64,000 nt of DNA, taken from the NCBI RefSeq assembly GCF_000714815.1, contig NZ_JMIH01000024.1, positions 310,001 to 374,000 on the forward strand, given 5' to 3'. A program made the position numbers and the translations under genes. This document shows, piece by piece, positions 45,043-55,158 of this stretch (the first letter of the stretch is position 1; each line of letters opens with the position of its first letter). The DNA is from Anditalea andensis. Its GTDB lineage: Bacteria > Bacteroidota > Bacteroidia > Cytophagales > Cyclobacteriaceae. A model generated the notes under the pieces. That model ran no database searches. It was not told the origin of the DNA and saw nothing but the letters and a program-made list of their open reading frames with translations.

Positions 45043-47673
45043 ATGCAAGCTAAAGAAATCAGAAATACATTTATAACGTTTTTTAAATCCAAGCAACATC
45101 ATTTTGTACCATCTTCTCCCATAGTAGTCAAGAATGACCCTACACTCATGTTTACTAATGCGGGCATGAATCAATTTAAGGATTATTTTCTCGGAAACGA
45201 GGTGCCAAAGGTGAATAGGGTAGCTAACAGTCAGAAATGTCTAAGAGTTTCAGGAAAACATAATGATTTGGAAGAAGTGGGGGTGGATACCTATCACCAC
45301 ACCATGTTTGAGATGCTGGGCAATTGGTCATTTGGTGATTATTTCAAGAAAGAAGCCATAGAATGGGCATGGGAATTACTCACTGAAGTATATCACCTTC
45401 CAGAAGATAGGTTATATGTAAGTGTTTTTGGTGGAGATGAAGCAGATGGACTGGACAAAGATAGCGAAGCCTATAATTTATGGAGCAAAATCGTATCTGA
45501 AGAAAAAATAATCTTCGGGTCCAAAAAAGATAACTTTTGGGAGATGGGAGAAACAGGCCCCTGTGGTCCTTGTTCAGAAATCCATATAGATCTTAGGACA
45601 GATGATGAAATTCGGCAGGTATCTGGCAAATCTCTCGTGAATGAAGATCACCCCCAGGTTATTGAAATTTGGAATTTAGTCTTTATGCAGTTTAATAGGC
45701 AAGCGGATGGCTCGCTTAACAGGTTACCTGCTACACATGTGGATACAGGCATGGGATTCGAAAGGCTGGTTAGGGCCATCCAAAAAAAATCCTCAAATTA
45801 TGACACAGATGTGTTTTTGCCTTTTATCCATGCCTTGGAAATAAAATCATCCAAAAAATATGGTGATGATGAAAAGACAGATATTGCTTTTAGGGTAATA
45901 GTAGACCATATCCGGGCCATATCCTTTACCATTGCTGACGGCCAACTTCCATCCAATAATAAAGCTGGATATGTTATCCGCAGGATTTTAAGAAGAGCGG
46001 TAAGGTACGGATATACATTTCTGGATTTCCAACAGCCGTTTTTATATGAACTATTACCATTGTTGGCAGAGAATTTTGGTGAAATGTTCCCTGAAATCGA
46101 TGCGCAGCAGGAATTTATTGCCAAGGTTATTTACGAAGAGGAAGCATCTTTTTTGAAGACTTTGGAAAATGGACTCAAGAAGCTGGAGCAGATCAGGCAG
46201 CAGCTTCAATATACAGGCGAAAATATAATTGATGGAAAAACAGCCTTTGAGCTTTACGATACCTATGGCTTTCCGTTGGACCTGACCTCGTTGATAGCCA
46301 GGGAAAATGGATTATCCATAGATGAAGTGGGTTTTGCTTCAGAGATGGACAAGCAAAAATCAAGGTCTAGATCTGCTGCAGAGCAGGAAACCGGGGATTG
46401 GGTTATGGTAGGGGAGGACCGTGGTGTAGAGTTTTTGGGATATGATCATTTAGAAACCCAGGCATCGATCATTCGATATAGGGAAGTAAAGGATAAAAAA
46501 GGGACCTGGTACCAGGTAGTGCTGGACAGTACGCCGTTTTATGCAGAAAGTGGAGGACAGATTGGAGACCAGGGATTATTGGTCAGCTATAAAGAACGGA
46601 TCAGAGTAACGGATACTAAGAAAGAAAATGATCTTACCATCCATTTGGTGGATAAACTTCCTGTGGATCCTACTGCAGTATTTAAAGCAGAAGTAGATAA
46701 AAGCCGCCGTGAGTATATCATGAATAACCATACGGCTACGCACCTCTTACAGGCAGCACTTAAGGAAGTATTGGGAGATCATGTACAGCAAAAAGGATCT
46801 TTGGTTACTGAGCGGCTTTTAAGGTTTGATTTTTCCCATTTTGCTAAAGTGACGGATGAGGAGCTGTCTAAAGTGGAACAGCTCGTAAATCAAAAGATAC
46901 GAGAAAATATTCCTCTGGAGGAAAGGAGGAATGTGCCTATAGGAGAAGCACAGCAAATGGGTGCTACGGCTCTATTTGGAGAGAAATATGGCGAATTTGT
47001 AAGGGTGATAGCTTTTGACAGGGATTATTCCATAGAGTTATGTGGAGGTACCCATGTGGCATCTACCGGGAAAATAGGTTTGTTCAAAATAGTTTCGGAA
47101 GGAAGTATCGCTTCTGGTGTAAGGAGAATAGAGGCTATTACTGCATCTGTTGCCGAAAATTATATTAATGAACAGCTTTACCTTATCAAAGAGATTTCGG
47201 ATATATTGAAAAACCCGCGAGACCTTAAAAAATCCTTGGAAGCGATAATATCAGAAAAGAACGAACTGAAAAAAGAAATTGAAGCCCTGCATCTTCAGAA
47301 AGCTGGGTCTATAAAAGATGACTTGATCAGGTCTGCAGTACAGGTAGGAGATATTCATATGATTTTGGCTCAGGTAAACCTTCCTTCAGCGGAAGGCATG
47401 AAAAAATTGGCCTATGAGATCCGTAATGAGGTGTCCAATGTCTTATTAGTGCTAGCGGCTACTATTGAAAACAAGCCTCAGATTGCTGTAATGATAGATG
47501 AACATGTAGTGAAGTCCAGGGATCTTAATGCGGGCGATATAGTGAGAGAGCTTGCCAAAGAAATACAGGGTGGTGGTGGAGGACAGGCGTTTTTTGCCAC
47601 AGCAGGTGGTAAAAATGCCGCAGGTCTTCCATTGGTAATTGAAAAAGCCAAAACTATGTTTTCGAACTTATAA
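45043..47673 (+). CDS. alaS: Alanine--tRNA ligase
   Basis: The 876-residue enzyme is full length. The catalytic core has TFITFFKSKQHH, TNAGMNQFKD and GPCGPCSEIH; the editing domain has NHTATHLL and the CGGTHV zinc motif; the C-terminal DHHA1-type domain has GGGGGQAFFATAGG. It charges tRNA-Ala and clears mischarged Ser or Gly. gatB follows 87 nt later on the same strand. Confidence 0.97.
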   Translation: MQAKEIRNTFITFFKSKQHHFVPSSPIVVKNDPTLMFTNAGMNQFKDYFLGNEVPKVNRVANSQKCLRVSGKHNDLEEVGVDTYHHTMFEMLGNWSFGDYFKKEAIEWAWELLTEVYHLPEDRLYVSVFGGDEADGLDKDSEAYNLWSKIVSEEKIIFGSKKDNFWEMGETGPCGPCSEIHIDLRTDDEIRQVSGKSLVNEDHPQVIEIWNLVFMQFNRQADGSLNRLPATHVDTGMGFERLVRAIQKKSSNYDTDVFLPFIHALEIKSSKKYGDDEKTDIAFRVIVDHIRAISFTIADGQLPSNNKAGYVIRRILRRAVRYGYTFLDFQQPFLYELLPLLAENFGEMFPEIDAQQEFIAKVIYEEEASFLKTLENGLKKLEQIRQQLQYTGENIIDGKTAFELYDTYGFPLDLTSLIARENGLSIDEVGFASEMDKQKSRSRSAAEQETGDWVMVGEDRGVEFLGYDHLETQASIIRYREVKDKKGTWYQVVLDSTPFYAESGGQIGDQGLLVSYKERIRVTDTKKENDLTIHLVDKLPVDPTAVFKAEVDKSRREYIMNNHTATHLLQAALKEVLGDHVQQKGSLVTERLLRFDFSHFAKVTDEELSKVEQLVNQKIRENIPLEERRNVPIGEAQQMGATALFGEKYGEFVRVIAFDRDYSIELCGGTHVASTGKIGLFKIVSEGSIASGVRRIEAITASVAENYINEQLYLIKEISDILKNPRDLKKSLEAIISEKNELKKEIEALHLQKAGSIKDDLIRSAVQVGDIHMILAQVNLPSAEGMKKLAYEIRNEVSNVLLVLAATIENKPQIAVMIDEHVVKSRDLNAGDIVRELAKEIQGGGGGQAFFATAGGKNAAGLPLVIEKAKTMFSNL

Positions 47674-47760
47674 TACATATTTGTCGTAAATTGATTTGCT
47701 TTCGGGGATTATCTCGACCATTTTTGATAAAATAGATTTAATTTAAGATATAGGATAAAC

Positions 47761-49218
47761 ATGTTATCAGAAGATATAAAGGAAAAATATGAATTGGTAA
47801 TAGGCTTAGAGGTCCATGCCCAACTACTGACAGTGAGTAAAATGTATAATGCTGATTCGACGGAATATGGCAATATGCCCAATACAAATGTCTCGGTGAT
47901 AACCCTAGGCCACCCCGGTACTCTGCCAAAAGTAAATAAGATGGCTGTGGAATATGCCATCAAAATGGGGATTGCGTGCAACGGAGAGATCACCAGACAT
48001 AACATATTTGCCCGGAAGAATTATTTTTACCCAGATCTGCCTAAAGGTTATCAGATCACCCAGGATAAAGGACCTATCTGTGTGGGAGGACATGTGCCTA
48101 TTTTTATCAATGGAGAACAGAAGTCCATAGCACTTACCAGGATCCATATGGAAGAAGATGCAGGGAAATCTATGCACCTGGCCGGAGAGGTAGATACTTT
48201 AGTGGATTTTAACAGGGCAGGTGTACCATTGATAGAGATCGTGTCAGAACCGGATCTGAGATCTTCCGAAGAAGCTTATGCATTTCTGGTAGAGATCAAA
48301 AAACTGGTCAGGTATTTAGATATCTGTGACGGCAATATGGAAGAAGGTTCCTTACGATGTGATGCCAATATCTCGATCAGAAAAAAAGGAGATACCGAGT
48401 TGGGAAAAAAGGTCGAGGTCAAAAATATGAACTCATTCCGTAATGTGGTAAGGGCTATTGAACATGAATTTGAACGGCAGGTTCAGATGATGGAGGATGG
48501 GATTGAGATCGATAGTGAAACCAGAAATTTTGATGGGCCTACCGGTACTACTTCCAGTTTGAGAAGCAAAGAAAACTTAAATGATTACAGGTATTTTCCG
48601 GAGCCTGATTTGAGTCCGGTGGTGGTGTCTGAAGAGTGGCTTCAGGCTGTCAAATCAGAAATGCCCGCGCTTCCCAGAGAACTGTTTGATAAATTTGTGA
48701 ACCAGTATGGATTGCCGGATTATGATGCAGGCGTATTGACGGATTCAAAAGAAATAGCGCTCTTTTTTGAAGAATTATGTACTAAAACTGATAATTATAA
48801 GGCAGCATCCAACTGGATGATGGGCCCGGTGAAATCCTACCTAAATGAACTAACTCTTCATATTTCTGATTTCCCAATAAAGCCTGAACAGGTGGCTGAA
48901 CTTATAGCCTTGATAGATGATGGCAAAGTCAACTTTTCTGTAGCATCTCAAAAAATATATCCGGAACTGCTGCGGGATAAACATAAACGTCCATATCAGA
49001 TTGCCCAAGACTTAAACCTCATCCAGGAAAGTGATGAAGGATCTATCAAACCTATCATAGAAAGTGTGATAGCAGAAAATGCAGCAAAAGTAGAAGAATA
49101 CAAATCAGGTAAAAAAGGGCTTCTAGGTATGTTTATGGGTCAGGTGATGAAAAAATCACAAGGTAAAGCTGATCCAAAAGTGGCCAGTAAAATATTAACA
49201 GAATTATTAGGGGATTAG
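47761..49218 (+). CDS. gatB: Aspartyl/glutamyl-tRNA amidotransferase subunit B
   Basis: The 485-residue protein has the GatB signature LEVHAQL near the start, the kinase-like core with MEEDAGKSMH, GVPLIEIVSEPD and EEGSLRCDANISIR, YRYFPEPDL, and a C-terminal GatB/YqeY helical domain. It phosphorylates misacylated Glu-tRNA-Gln or Asp-tRNA-Asn before amidation. gatA and gatC are not in the window. The TlpA-like gene begins one base after its stop codon. Confidence 0.96.
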   Translation: MLSEDIKEKYELVIGLEVHAQLLTVSKMYNADSTEYGNMPNTNVSVITLGHPGTLPKVNKMAVEYAIKMGIACNGEITRHNIFARKNYFYPDLPKGYQITQDKGPICVGGHVPIFINGEQKSIALTRIHMEEDAGKSMHLAGEVDTLVDFNRAGVPLIEIVSEPDLRSSEEAYAFLVEIKKLVRYLDICDGNMEEGSLRCDANISIRKKGDTELGKKVEVKNMNSFRNVVRAIEHEFERQVQMMEDGIEIDSETRNFDGPTGTTSSLRSKENLNDYRYFPEPDLSPVVVSEEWLQAVKSEMPALPRELFDKFVNQYGLPDYDAGVLTDSKEIALFFEELCTKTDNYKAASNWMMGPVKSYLNELTLHISDFPIKPEQVAELIALIDDGKVNFSVASQKIYPELLRDKHKRPYQIAQDLNLIQESDEGSIKPIIESVIAENAAKVEEYKSGKKGLLGMFMGQVMKKSQGKADPKVASKILTELLGD

Positions 49219-49219
49219 A

Positions 49220-50350
49220 ATGAATATAATGAGAATGATAAAAAGTACGATTTGGATAAGCCTGGTTTTTATAGGCGGAATGGCTGTAGCCTGTGCCCAA
49301 CAGGAGAGAGGTTTTGATGGAAATGTACTAATTAAAGGTGACCTCGATAACCAGCCTGAAGGGTATGTAATACTATCACGGTATAAAGAAAATGCTACAG
49401 AAGTGATAGATACCATCCAGGTTGGAAATGATGGTAAATTTGAATATTCATTATCATTGGAAGGTCCGGGATTTTTTGACTTGAGCCTGATGAATCAAAT
49501 CCAGATAAGGTTGGCGCTTTATGATGAAGATATTAAGGTTAAATATAACTTCAAGAAGGATAGTCAGCCTACTATTACTGGTTCGAAAGATACTGATCAA
49601 CTGAAAAAAATAGACCAGCTGGCGGCAGAATATCAGGATGAAATCAACCAGTTGAATTCTGAATATTATGAAGCCATGAATAATAAGGATCAGGATAAAA
49701 TTAAAGATATCCAAGAAAGAGCGATGGGACTGGAAAGTGGGCATTCAGGAAAGGTTAAGGCCGTAATTGAGGACATGGATGGTAGTTTCGCCTCTTTGGC
49801 TGCTATAGGGATGTTAAATCCCAGGAATGATTTTCAGTTTTTAGATAGTCTCATGACTGTCCTTGATGATAGGTATCCTAATACAAAGTCCATCATTACA
49901 GTAAAACAGCAACTCGATGAGATGAGAGCTTTGTCTATTGGTCAGCCTGCGCCAGAGATATCTTTGCCAAACCCAGAGGGTGAGACCATAAATCTATCTG
50001 ATCTGAGAGGAAAATATGTGCTGATTGATTTTTGGGCGGCTTGGTGCAAACCTTGTAGAGAAGAGAACCCGAATGTGGTAAGGCTATATAATGCCTATAA
50101 GGATAAAGGGTTTGAAGTATTTGGTGTTTCTTTAGATCGGACCAAAGAGGCTTGGATCAGAGGGATTGAGGAAGATGGTCTGGTGTGGACTCAGGTTTCA
50201 GATCTGCAATATTTTAATTCTGCAGCTGCGGAAACTTACCAGATCAATGCTATACCAGCCACTTATCTAATAGGCCCAGAAGGAGATATTTTGGCAAAGG
50301 ATTTAAGAGGATCCAGACTGGAGGATAAGTTGCGAGAGTTACTGGATTAA
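49220..50350 (+). CDS. TlpA-like thiol-disulfide oxidoreductase with DUF4369 domain
   Basis: The 376-residue exported protein has a signal peptide, with a possible lipobox (MAVAC), so it may be a lipoprotein. A DUF4369-like beta domain (about 35-130) and a helical linker follow. The C-terminal thioredoxin domain has WCKPC as its redox site and the cis-Pro region NAIPATYLI. It probably reduces or isomerises disulfides in the periplasm. It starts one base after gatB and ends in a strong terminator. The exact start among three nearby Met codons is uncertain. Confidence 0.88.
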   Translation: MNIMRMIKSTIWISLVFIGGMAVACAQQERGFDGNVLIKGDLDNQPEGYVILSRYKENATEVIDTIQVGNDGKFEYSLSLEGPGFFDLSLMNQIQIRLALYDEDIKVKYNFKKDSQPTITGSKDTDQLKKIDQLAAEYQDEINQLNSEYYEAMNNKDQDKIKDIQERAMGLESGHSGKVKAVIEDMDGSFASLAAIGMLNPRNDFQFLDSLMTVLDDRYPNTKSIITVKQQLDEMRALSIGQPAPEISLPNPEGETINLSDLRGKYVLIDFWAAWCKPCREENPNVVRLYNAYKDKGFEVFGVSLDRTKEAWIRGIEEDGLVWTQVSDLQYFNSAAAETYQINAIPATYLIGPEGDILAKDLRGSRLEDKLRELLD

Positions 50351-50370
50351 AGTTTAAATTAAGATCTAAA

Positions 50371-50406
50371 GAAAAAGCCTCTTATCTAAAAATAAGAGGC
50401 TTTTTC
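50371..50406 (+). terminator. Strong terminator after the alaS-gatB-tlpA block
   Basis: GAAAAAGCCTCTTAT (50371-50385) pairs perfectly with ATAAGAGGCTTTTTC (50392-50406) around a 6-nt loop. The T run lies in the right arm. Confidence 0.88.
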
Positions 50407-50645
50407 CATTAAATATCAGGATACTATGCCCAAACTTAAAATATGTTAAAAAGGTAGAAAATATTTATGTCCACACCTTTTTTTCTAATGTAATTCCTTG
50501 CATGTTTGTACCGAAAAATAAATACTATTTATTTCCTCCGCCTTTTCAGATCAACATCCCAATGATAAGCCTTAACTTATTTACTGGAATGCTTTTTGTA
50601 AAGAAGGGAAGCAACAAAAAAACACAAACAATTCCTCAACAAAAA

Positions 50646-51116
50646 ATGAAAAAAAGAACTGCCAAATCACCACTGAGCAAGCTACTGACGTTAGCATTGT
50701 TTTGCCTATTAGCCATGGGTGCATGTAAAAGTAAAAAAAGAGTTACTGAAGCGGCACCTGAGCCAGCCCCAGTAGAACAGCCAGCTCCTGCTCCAGCAGC
50801 ACCTGCACAGCCCAGCGCTGAAGAAGTAGCAGTTAGTAGGTTGGAAGGTTATTTTTCGTCTATTGCCAATGCATCCAATGTACAGAGTGCCAATGCTACC
50901 ATCCAAGAAGCGTTGGGTTTATTCTCTAATCAAAATACGCCTGTATTGATCGTCATCCATGAAGAAAATGGTATGAAAGATTATGATGAACCTACTGACA
51001 TCCAGAAATACTTGAATTATCTGAAAGATACTCAAAAGAACCTTAATTTTATCAGCGATGTTAGGGTGGACGGTAGTGGAAGAGTGACTGAACTTGAACT
51101 TCGCAGAAGACGATAA
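50646..51116 (+). CDS. Small lipoprotein with Pro/Ala-rich linker (operon gene A)
   Basis: The ATG at 50646 gives a type II signal peptide (LLAMGAC, Cys near 27), a short basic stretch and a Pro-Ala-Glu linker (about 35-60). A folded domain of about 90 residues follows (RLEGYFSSIANAS, LGLFSNQNTPVLIVIHEENG, IQKYLNYLKDTQ). The frame extends upstream to 50502, but that part is not leader-like. The helix-strand order loosely resembles the N-terminal domain of the next genes. Probable outer-membrane lipoprotein of unknown function, first gene of a four-gene operon. Confidence 0.65.
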   Translation: MKKRTAKSPLSKLLTLALFCLLAMGACKSKKRVTEAAPEPAPVEQPAPAPAAPAQPSAEEVAVSRLEGYFSSIANASNVQSANATIQEALGLFSNQNTPVLIVIHEENGMKDYDEPTDIQKYLNYLKDTQKNLNFISDVRVDGSGRVTELELRRRR

Positions 51117-51147
51117 TTATCCAACCTTTATTGAAAATTTAAAAATC

Positions 51148-51726
51148 ATGAAAAAATATTTTCCTTCATTCCTTTTGATGTTTTTCCTGACCGCTGCCGT
51201 ATCGGTAGCTCAGACGGCCGATATCAGTCCACAGAGAAAGCAAGCCATAGATTCTTTGGCTTTAGAAAAAGTTAAAGATTTAAGTAAATATATAAGTATT
51301 ATCGGTAGCAAGGAAACCCAGTTTTCTGAAGCTAACAGGGTAATGGATAGAGCTGAAGAGCTATTTGCACCAGCTGCAGAAATGGGCGTATCATCAGTGA
51401 ATACCAGAGATGTAGCTTATTACAAAGTACGTAGGTATTTTGAAAGATTGATGGCACTTAACTATGACCGGGTAAACATCAGCTGGTATGATATACACTA
51501 CATCAGTGATCTTGAAAGACAGCCTGATGGCCGATATGTAGGTGTAGTGACCGTATATCAAAGATTCGAAGGTACCTCCCAAGAAGCAGGTTTAAATTAT
51601 AGAGATACTACAAAGAAAGATATCACCATATACGTAGAAAGAAAATCTACCCAGGTAGCGGGTAGAACGATCGAATTCTGGGACGTAATGCTAGGTGATA
51701 TCAGAGTGACTGAAACTTCCGCATGA
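51148..51726 (+). CDS. Secreted protein with GSKET domain (operon gene B)
   Basis: The ATG at 51148 gives a signal peptide (MKKYFPSFLLMFF...SVAQ). The mature 170 residues form one domain with VKDLSKYISIIGSKETQFSE, a middle region ending DVAYYKVRRYFERL, then strands (VVTVYQRFEG, DITIYVERK). The same order and the GSKET motif recur at the N-terminus of gene D, at about residues 43-150. I infer an NTF2-like or similar alpha+beta fold. It overlaps gene C by 4 nt. Confidence 0.65.
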   Translation: MKKYFPSFLLMFFLTAAVSVAQTADISPQRKQAIDSLALEKVKDLSKYISIIGSKETQFSEANRVMDRAEELFAPAAEMGVSSVNTRDVAYYKVRRYFERLMALNYDRVNISWYDIHYISDLERQPDGRYVGVVTVYQRFEGTSQEAGLNYRDTTKKDITIYVERKSTQVAGRTIEFWDVMLGDIRVTETSA

Positions 51727-52562
51727 GAAAAATAACATTATTAATACTATTAATAATTTCATCCATTCAGTTGACTCCTGGGCAAGGTTTATATAGCCCA
51801 GGGTCACCTGCGGATGATGGTAAATTTGCCGCATCCACTAAACAAGTTAATCAATTTTTTAGAAGGTTTAATGCCGAAGAAAGCCAAGATGGCAAGAAGA
51901 GGTATTATGATACCGATACACAATATAGAGATAGGGATCTTCGAAAGAGCTTTATCAATATCCTATTTGATAATGAGACCTCAGGTATAGCCCGGGAATT
52001 AAAAGTAGCTTTTACTTCTGATGTAATAGCTGAAGATAATCCTCAGTTTCTTAATTTTCATGGCCAAAATTGGTTTGCTGAGGTTAATACGGTCTTTACT
52101 TATAGAGGTAAGAAGGAAAATGTAACCTTATTTATGAAACTTCAGCCTGAAGGATTGGGATATGAATGGGTGATAGACAAAGTTTCTTTCGATCCTTTCA
52201 AAGCCTATTTTGATAAAGACACAGGTACTAAAAAGCAATTCCTTCATCCGTTAAGCCATGAACTTGATTTTATGAATCTTCGAAAGGCTTTTCAGGAGAA
52301 TCCAAAACCTGAATCATACACTGCTACTGATTATGAACCAGATTATCTCACCTTATTTCTTTATGAAATAAAAAGGGGAAATTTTAAATTCGAAAATGTC
52401 ACCGATCTAAAATTTCACTTCTTTCAGATTGATAACTGGTACTTTGAATTAGCCCAGTTTAATAGGCCTGGTTTCAATACCGGCTGGCTCATTTCTAATT
52501 TGGTTAAATTAAACGAAGGGGACCGTGAAGCTGTCTTAAAATACATTTATGATCAAAAATAG
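51723..52562 (+). CDS. Unknown secreted protein (operon gene C)
   Basis: The 279-residue protein has a signal peptide (cleavage near LTPGQ). Its first half (VNQFFRRFNAEESQDGKKRY, then YRDRDLRKSFINILFD and strands WFAEVNTVFTYRGKKENVTLFMKL) again suggests a small alpha+beta domain like that of genes B and D. The second half is helical and beta-rich, with many aromatic residues. It is joined to B by a 4-nt overlap and to D by a 14-nt overlap. Function unknown. Confidence 0.65.
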   Translation: MRKITLLILLIISSIQLTPGQGLYSPGSPADDGKFAASTKQVNQFFRRFNAEESQDGKKRYYDTDTQYRDRDLRKSFINILFDNETSGIARELKVAFTSDVIAEDNPQFLNFHGQNWFAEVNTVFTYRGKKENVTLFMKLQPEGLGYEWVIDKVSFDPFKAYFDKDTGTKKQFLHPLSHELDFMNLRKAFQENPKPESYTATDYEPDYLTLFLYEIKRGNFKFENVTDLKFHFFQIDNWYFELAQFNRPGFNTGWLISNLVKLNEGDREAVLKYIYDQK

Positions 52563-54999
52563 ATATTTAAACCTGATTGTTGCCTTTTGGTTGACCCTTA
52601 CTTTGGCACAAGCTCAGGAATTGGGCTCTTATTCCAAACAAGAAGTAAAAGACTTTTCGCAGAAAGCGGAAGATCAGGTGAAATTTTTGGAATATTTCCT
52701 TAATACGGTAGGAAGTAAAGAAACTTCGGCACGAGACAAAGATGTCATCATCAGGGAAAGCTATGTCAAAATATTCAGAGATGGAAAAGTACAGGTGGAG
52801 GATGATCTGCTCTTAGACCGTAAGGTAATCACCAATAAAGATGTGACGGCTTATCTCAAAGATGTAGATTTCTTCTTTAGAGATGCTAATTTCAGTTTTA
52901 AAGTTAAAGAGACTAAACCCTTTCTGAGAGACAATGGAGAACTTTCATTTCTAGTATCCATAGACAGAACACTATCAGGAGTAGGTATAGAAGGTGAAAA
53001 AATCCAAAATATAAAGCCAAGGTTTATAGAAATCAACCTGGATCCAAAGTCAAATGACCTAAAGATAGCCAGTATGTATACCACCAAGTTAAGTAGGGAT
53101 AAAGAACTTACAGAATGGTGGGAAACCTTATCTTATGAATGGAGGTCTTATTTTGAAGAGAAATTTAGTTTAGATAGTAGAGATTCTGTGGATATTGATA
53201 TGATCAGCAGAATGAGCGCCATAGACAGCCTTAACCTTGGAGGAAAAAGACTTATTCAAGACCTTTCTCCAATACAGGCTCTTCGGGATTTGAAGTATAT
53301 CAATATCAGTAATACTAATATCGCCGACCTAAGCCCGATCAGTCATGTGACGTATTTATCCTATTTGGATATTTCCAATACACCTACAGAAGATATTCAG
53401 TTCCTAAAGTATTCTGAAACCCTGAACCACCTTGATTTGTCAGGTACCAAAGTGTTCAATATCGACGAATTAGGAGGTTTAAAGAACCTTAAAGTATTTA
53501 AAGTTGCCAATGCACCCATACGTGGGTTTGGTGTATTGAAAGATCTAACCAATCTAGAAGAACTTGATTTGGCTGAAAGCGGATTTAATAACCTTCAAAG
53601 CATAAAAGAACTTCATAATCTAAAAAGATTAGATCTTTCCGGAAACTATTTAACTAACTATGATCATATCTCAGAACTGAAAAAACTTGAGTTTATCAGT
53701 TTGGACGAAACCAACATTACTGATCTCAGCCCTCTTCAAAGCCTGGAATCTTTAAAGACAGTTAGTATTAACCAGACAGAAGTAAGCACGCTGCAGCCAC
53801 TGAACAATAACCCCTCTTTACAAAGGATATATGCAGACAGGACCAGTATACCCGAGCAGGTAGCAGATGATTTTACAAGGAAAAACAGAAAGGTCTTATT
53901 GATACATAACGTTGAGAACCTTCAGACTTGGTGGAATACGCTACCAGATGGCTGGAGAGAAGTGCTTAATAAAAACTATAAAAGTTTGTCTTCAGGAACG
54001 CCTAACTCGGAAGAATTGGCCATATTAGTAGGTAGTGAGTCCTTGGATTTATCAAACAGTAATATATCAAGTCTTAGGCCTGTAATCAAATTTAAGAAAA
54101 TAGAAGAATTAAATATCAGCGATAGCAAAATTCAAGATTTAAGTCCTTTAAGCGAATTGAGGACACTTGAAAAGCTCTATGCAAATAATACCGCTGTGAC
54201 GAATGTAGAATCTCTTGAAAACCTCACATCCCTGGAGATAGTACATTTAAAAAACACGCCCATAAAGAACATTAAGCCACTGACTTATCTGGTTAATTTG
54301 GTTTACCTGGATATGGACGGTACTGAAGTGCCAAAATGGGAAGTACAGAATCTGTTAAATATCATTCCGGCTGCTAATGTCGTATATAGGACAGAAGCAT
54401 TAAAAGGATGGTGGAACCAGCTAGATACTACCTGGAAGGATGTATTTACCTCTCAGTATAAATTAAGTGACCAACCGGATACCAGAGAGCTGCACAAGGC
54501 AACATCCAGTAGAAGTATCAAGTTGAAAGGTATAAATATTACAGATTTAGAACCTCTAGTCACTTTTGTCAATCTTAAAGAGGTAGAAATAAGTGATGTG
54601 CCGTTACAGGATATTAGTGCTATAGCCTTATTGGAAAGCCTTGAAAAGCTAAGTATAACACAGGCACCGATTATGTCCGTCACCCCTTTAGCCAATCTTT
54701 CTGATCTACAGGAATTGGACTTGTCCAATACTGGCGTAGAAGATCTCAGGCCATTATCTTCGCTTACTAGACTGAGTTTGCTAAATTTATCAGGAACTAA
54801 TATAAAGAGATTGAACGGTTTAGAGAATTTATATGACCTTAGAAATTTGGATATAGCTAATACCAACTCAAGATCACTGAAACCAATTTTAAACTTATCC
54901 AATTTGGAGCAGTTAAAATGTTTTAATACCAGAATAAACAAAAGACAGGTTGATAACTTTAAAAAAGCAAATCCTGAATGTGATGTGAGATACTATTAA
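52549..54999 (+). CDS. Secreted leucine-rich-repeat protein with triplicated modules (operon gene D)
   Basis: The 816-residue protein has a signal peptide (LAQAQ), a GSKET-type domain (about 40-185) and then leucine-rich repeats of the short SDS22/internalin-like type (LxxLxxLDLSxTxIxDLxPL). The repeats are arranged as three modules. Each starts with a WW helix cap (Trp190-191, 461-462, 621-622, pattern WWxxLxxxW) and ends with a QV..F...N.....V cap near 437, 599 and 800. No anchor or secretion tag is visible. It is likely a periplasmic or surface binding protein. A terminator follows. Confidence 0.8.
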   Translation: MIKNRYLNLIVAFWLTLTLAQAQELGSYSKQEVKDFSQKAEDQVKFLEYFLNTVGSKETSARDKDVIIRESYVKIFRDGKVQVEDDLLLDRKVITNKDVTAYLKDVDFFFRDANFSFKVKETKPFLRDNGELSFLVSIDRTLSGVGIEGEKIQNIKPRFIEINLDPKSNDLKIASMYTTKLSRDKELTEWWETLSYEWRSYFEEKFSLDSRDSVDIDMISRMSAIDSLNLGGKRLIQDLSPIQALRDLKYINISNTNIADLSPISHVTYLSYLDISNTPTEDIQFLKYSETLNHLDLSGTKVFNIDELGGLKNLKVFKVANAPIRGFGVLKDLTNLEELDLAESGFNNLQSIKELHNLKRLDLSGNYLTNYDHISELKKLEFISLDETNITDLSPLQSLESLKTVSINQTEVSTLQPLNNNPSLQRIYADRTSIPEQVADDFTRKNRKVLLIHNVENLQTWWNTLPDGWREVLNKNYKSLSSGTPNSEELAILVGSESLDLSNSNISSLRPVIKFKKIEELNISDSKIQDLSPLSELRTLEKLYANNTAVTNVESLENLTSLEIVHLKNTPIKNIKPLTYLVNLVYLDMDGTEVPKWEVQNLLNIIPAANVVYRTEALKGWWNQLDTTWKDVFTSQYKLSDQPDTRELHKATSSRSIKLKGINITDLEPLVTFVNLKEVEISDVPLQDISAIALLESLEKLSITQAPIMSVTPLANLSDLQELDLSNTGVEDLRPLSSLTRLSLLNLSGTNIKRLNGLENLYDLRNLDIANTNSRSLKPILNLSNLEQLKCFNTRINKRQVDNFKKANPECDVRYY

Positions 55000-55024
55000 A
55001 AATAAATTAAATACGTTTTATAAG

Positions 55025-55055
55025 AAAGGCTCTGGAATTTATTTTCAGAGCTTTT
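55025..55055 (+). terminator. Terminator after the LRR operon
   Basis: AAAGGCTCTG (55025-55034) pairs with CAGAGCTTTT (55046-55055) with one G-T wobble, followed by CGTTTTT. Confidence 0.75.
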
Positions 55056-55158
55056 CGTTTTTACGAATCTGTCCTGTAACATTACATTTTATTAGCAGGT
55101 TAGCGTATTTGATCGTATTTTGCAGTTTTAAAAGTCAACCACCTTTCTACCATATCGT

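Noticed and set aside
54453-54941. 162-codon open frame on the minus strand
   Set aside because: It is the reverse-strand shadow of leucine-rich repeats.
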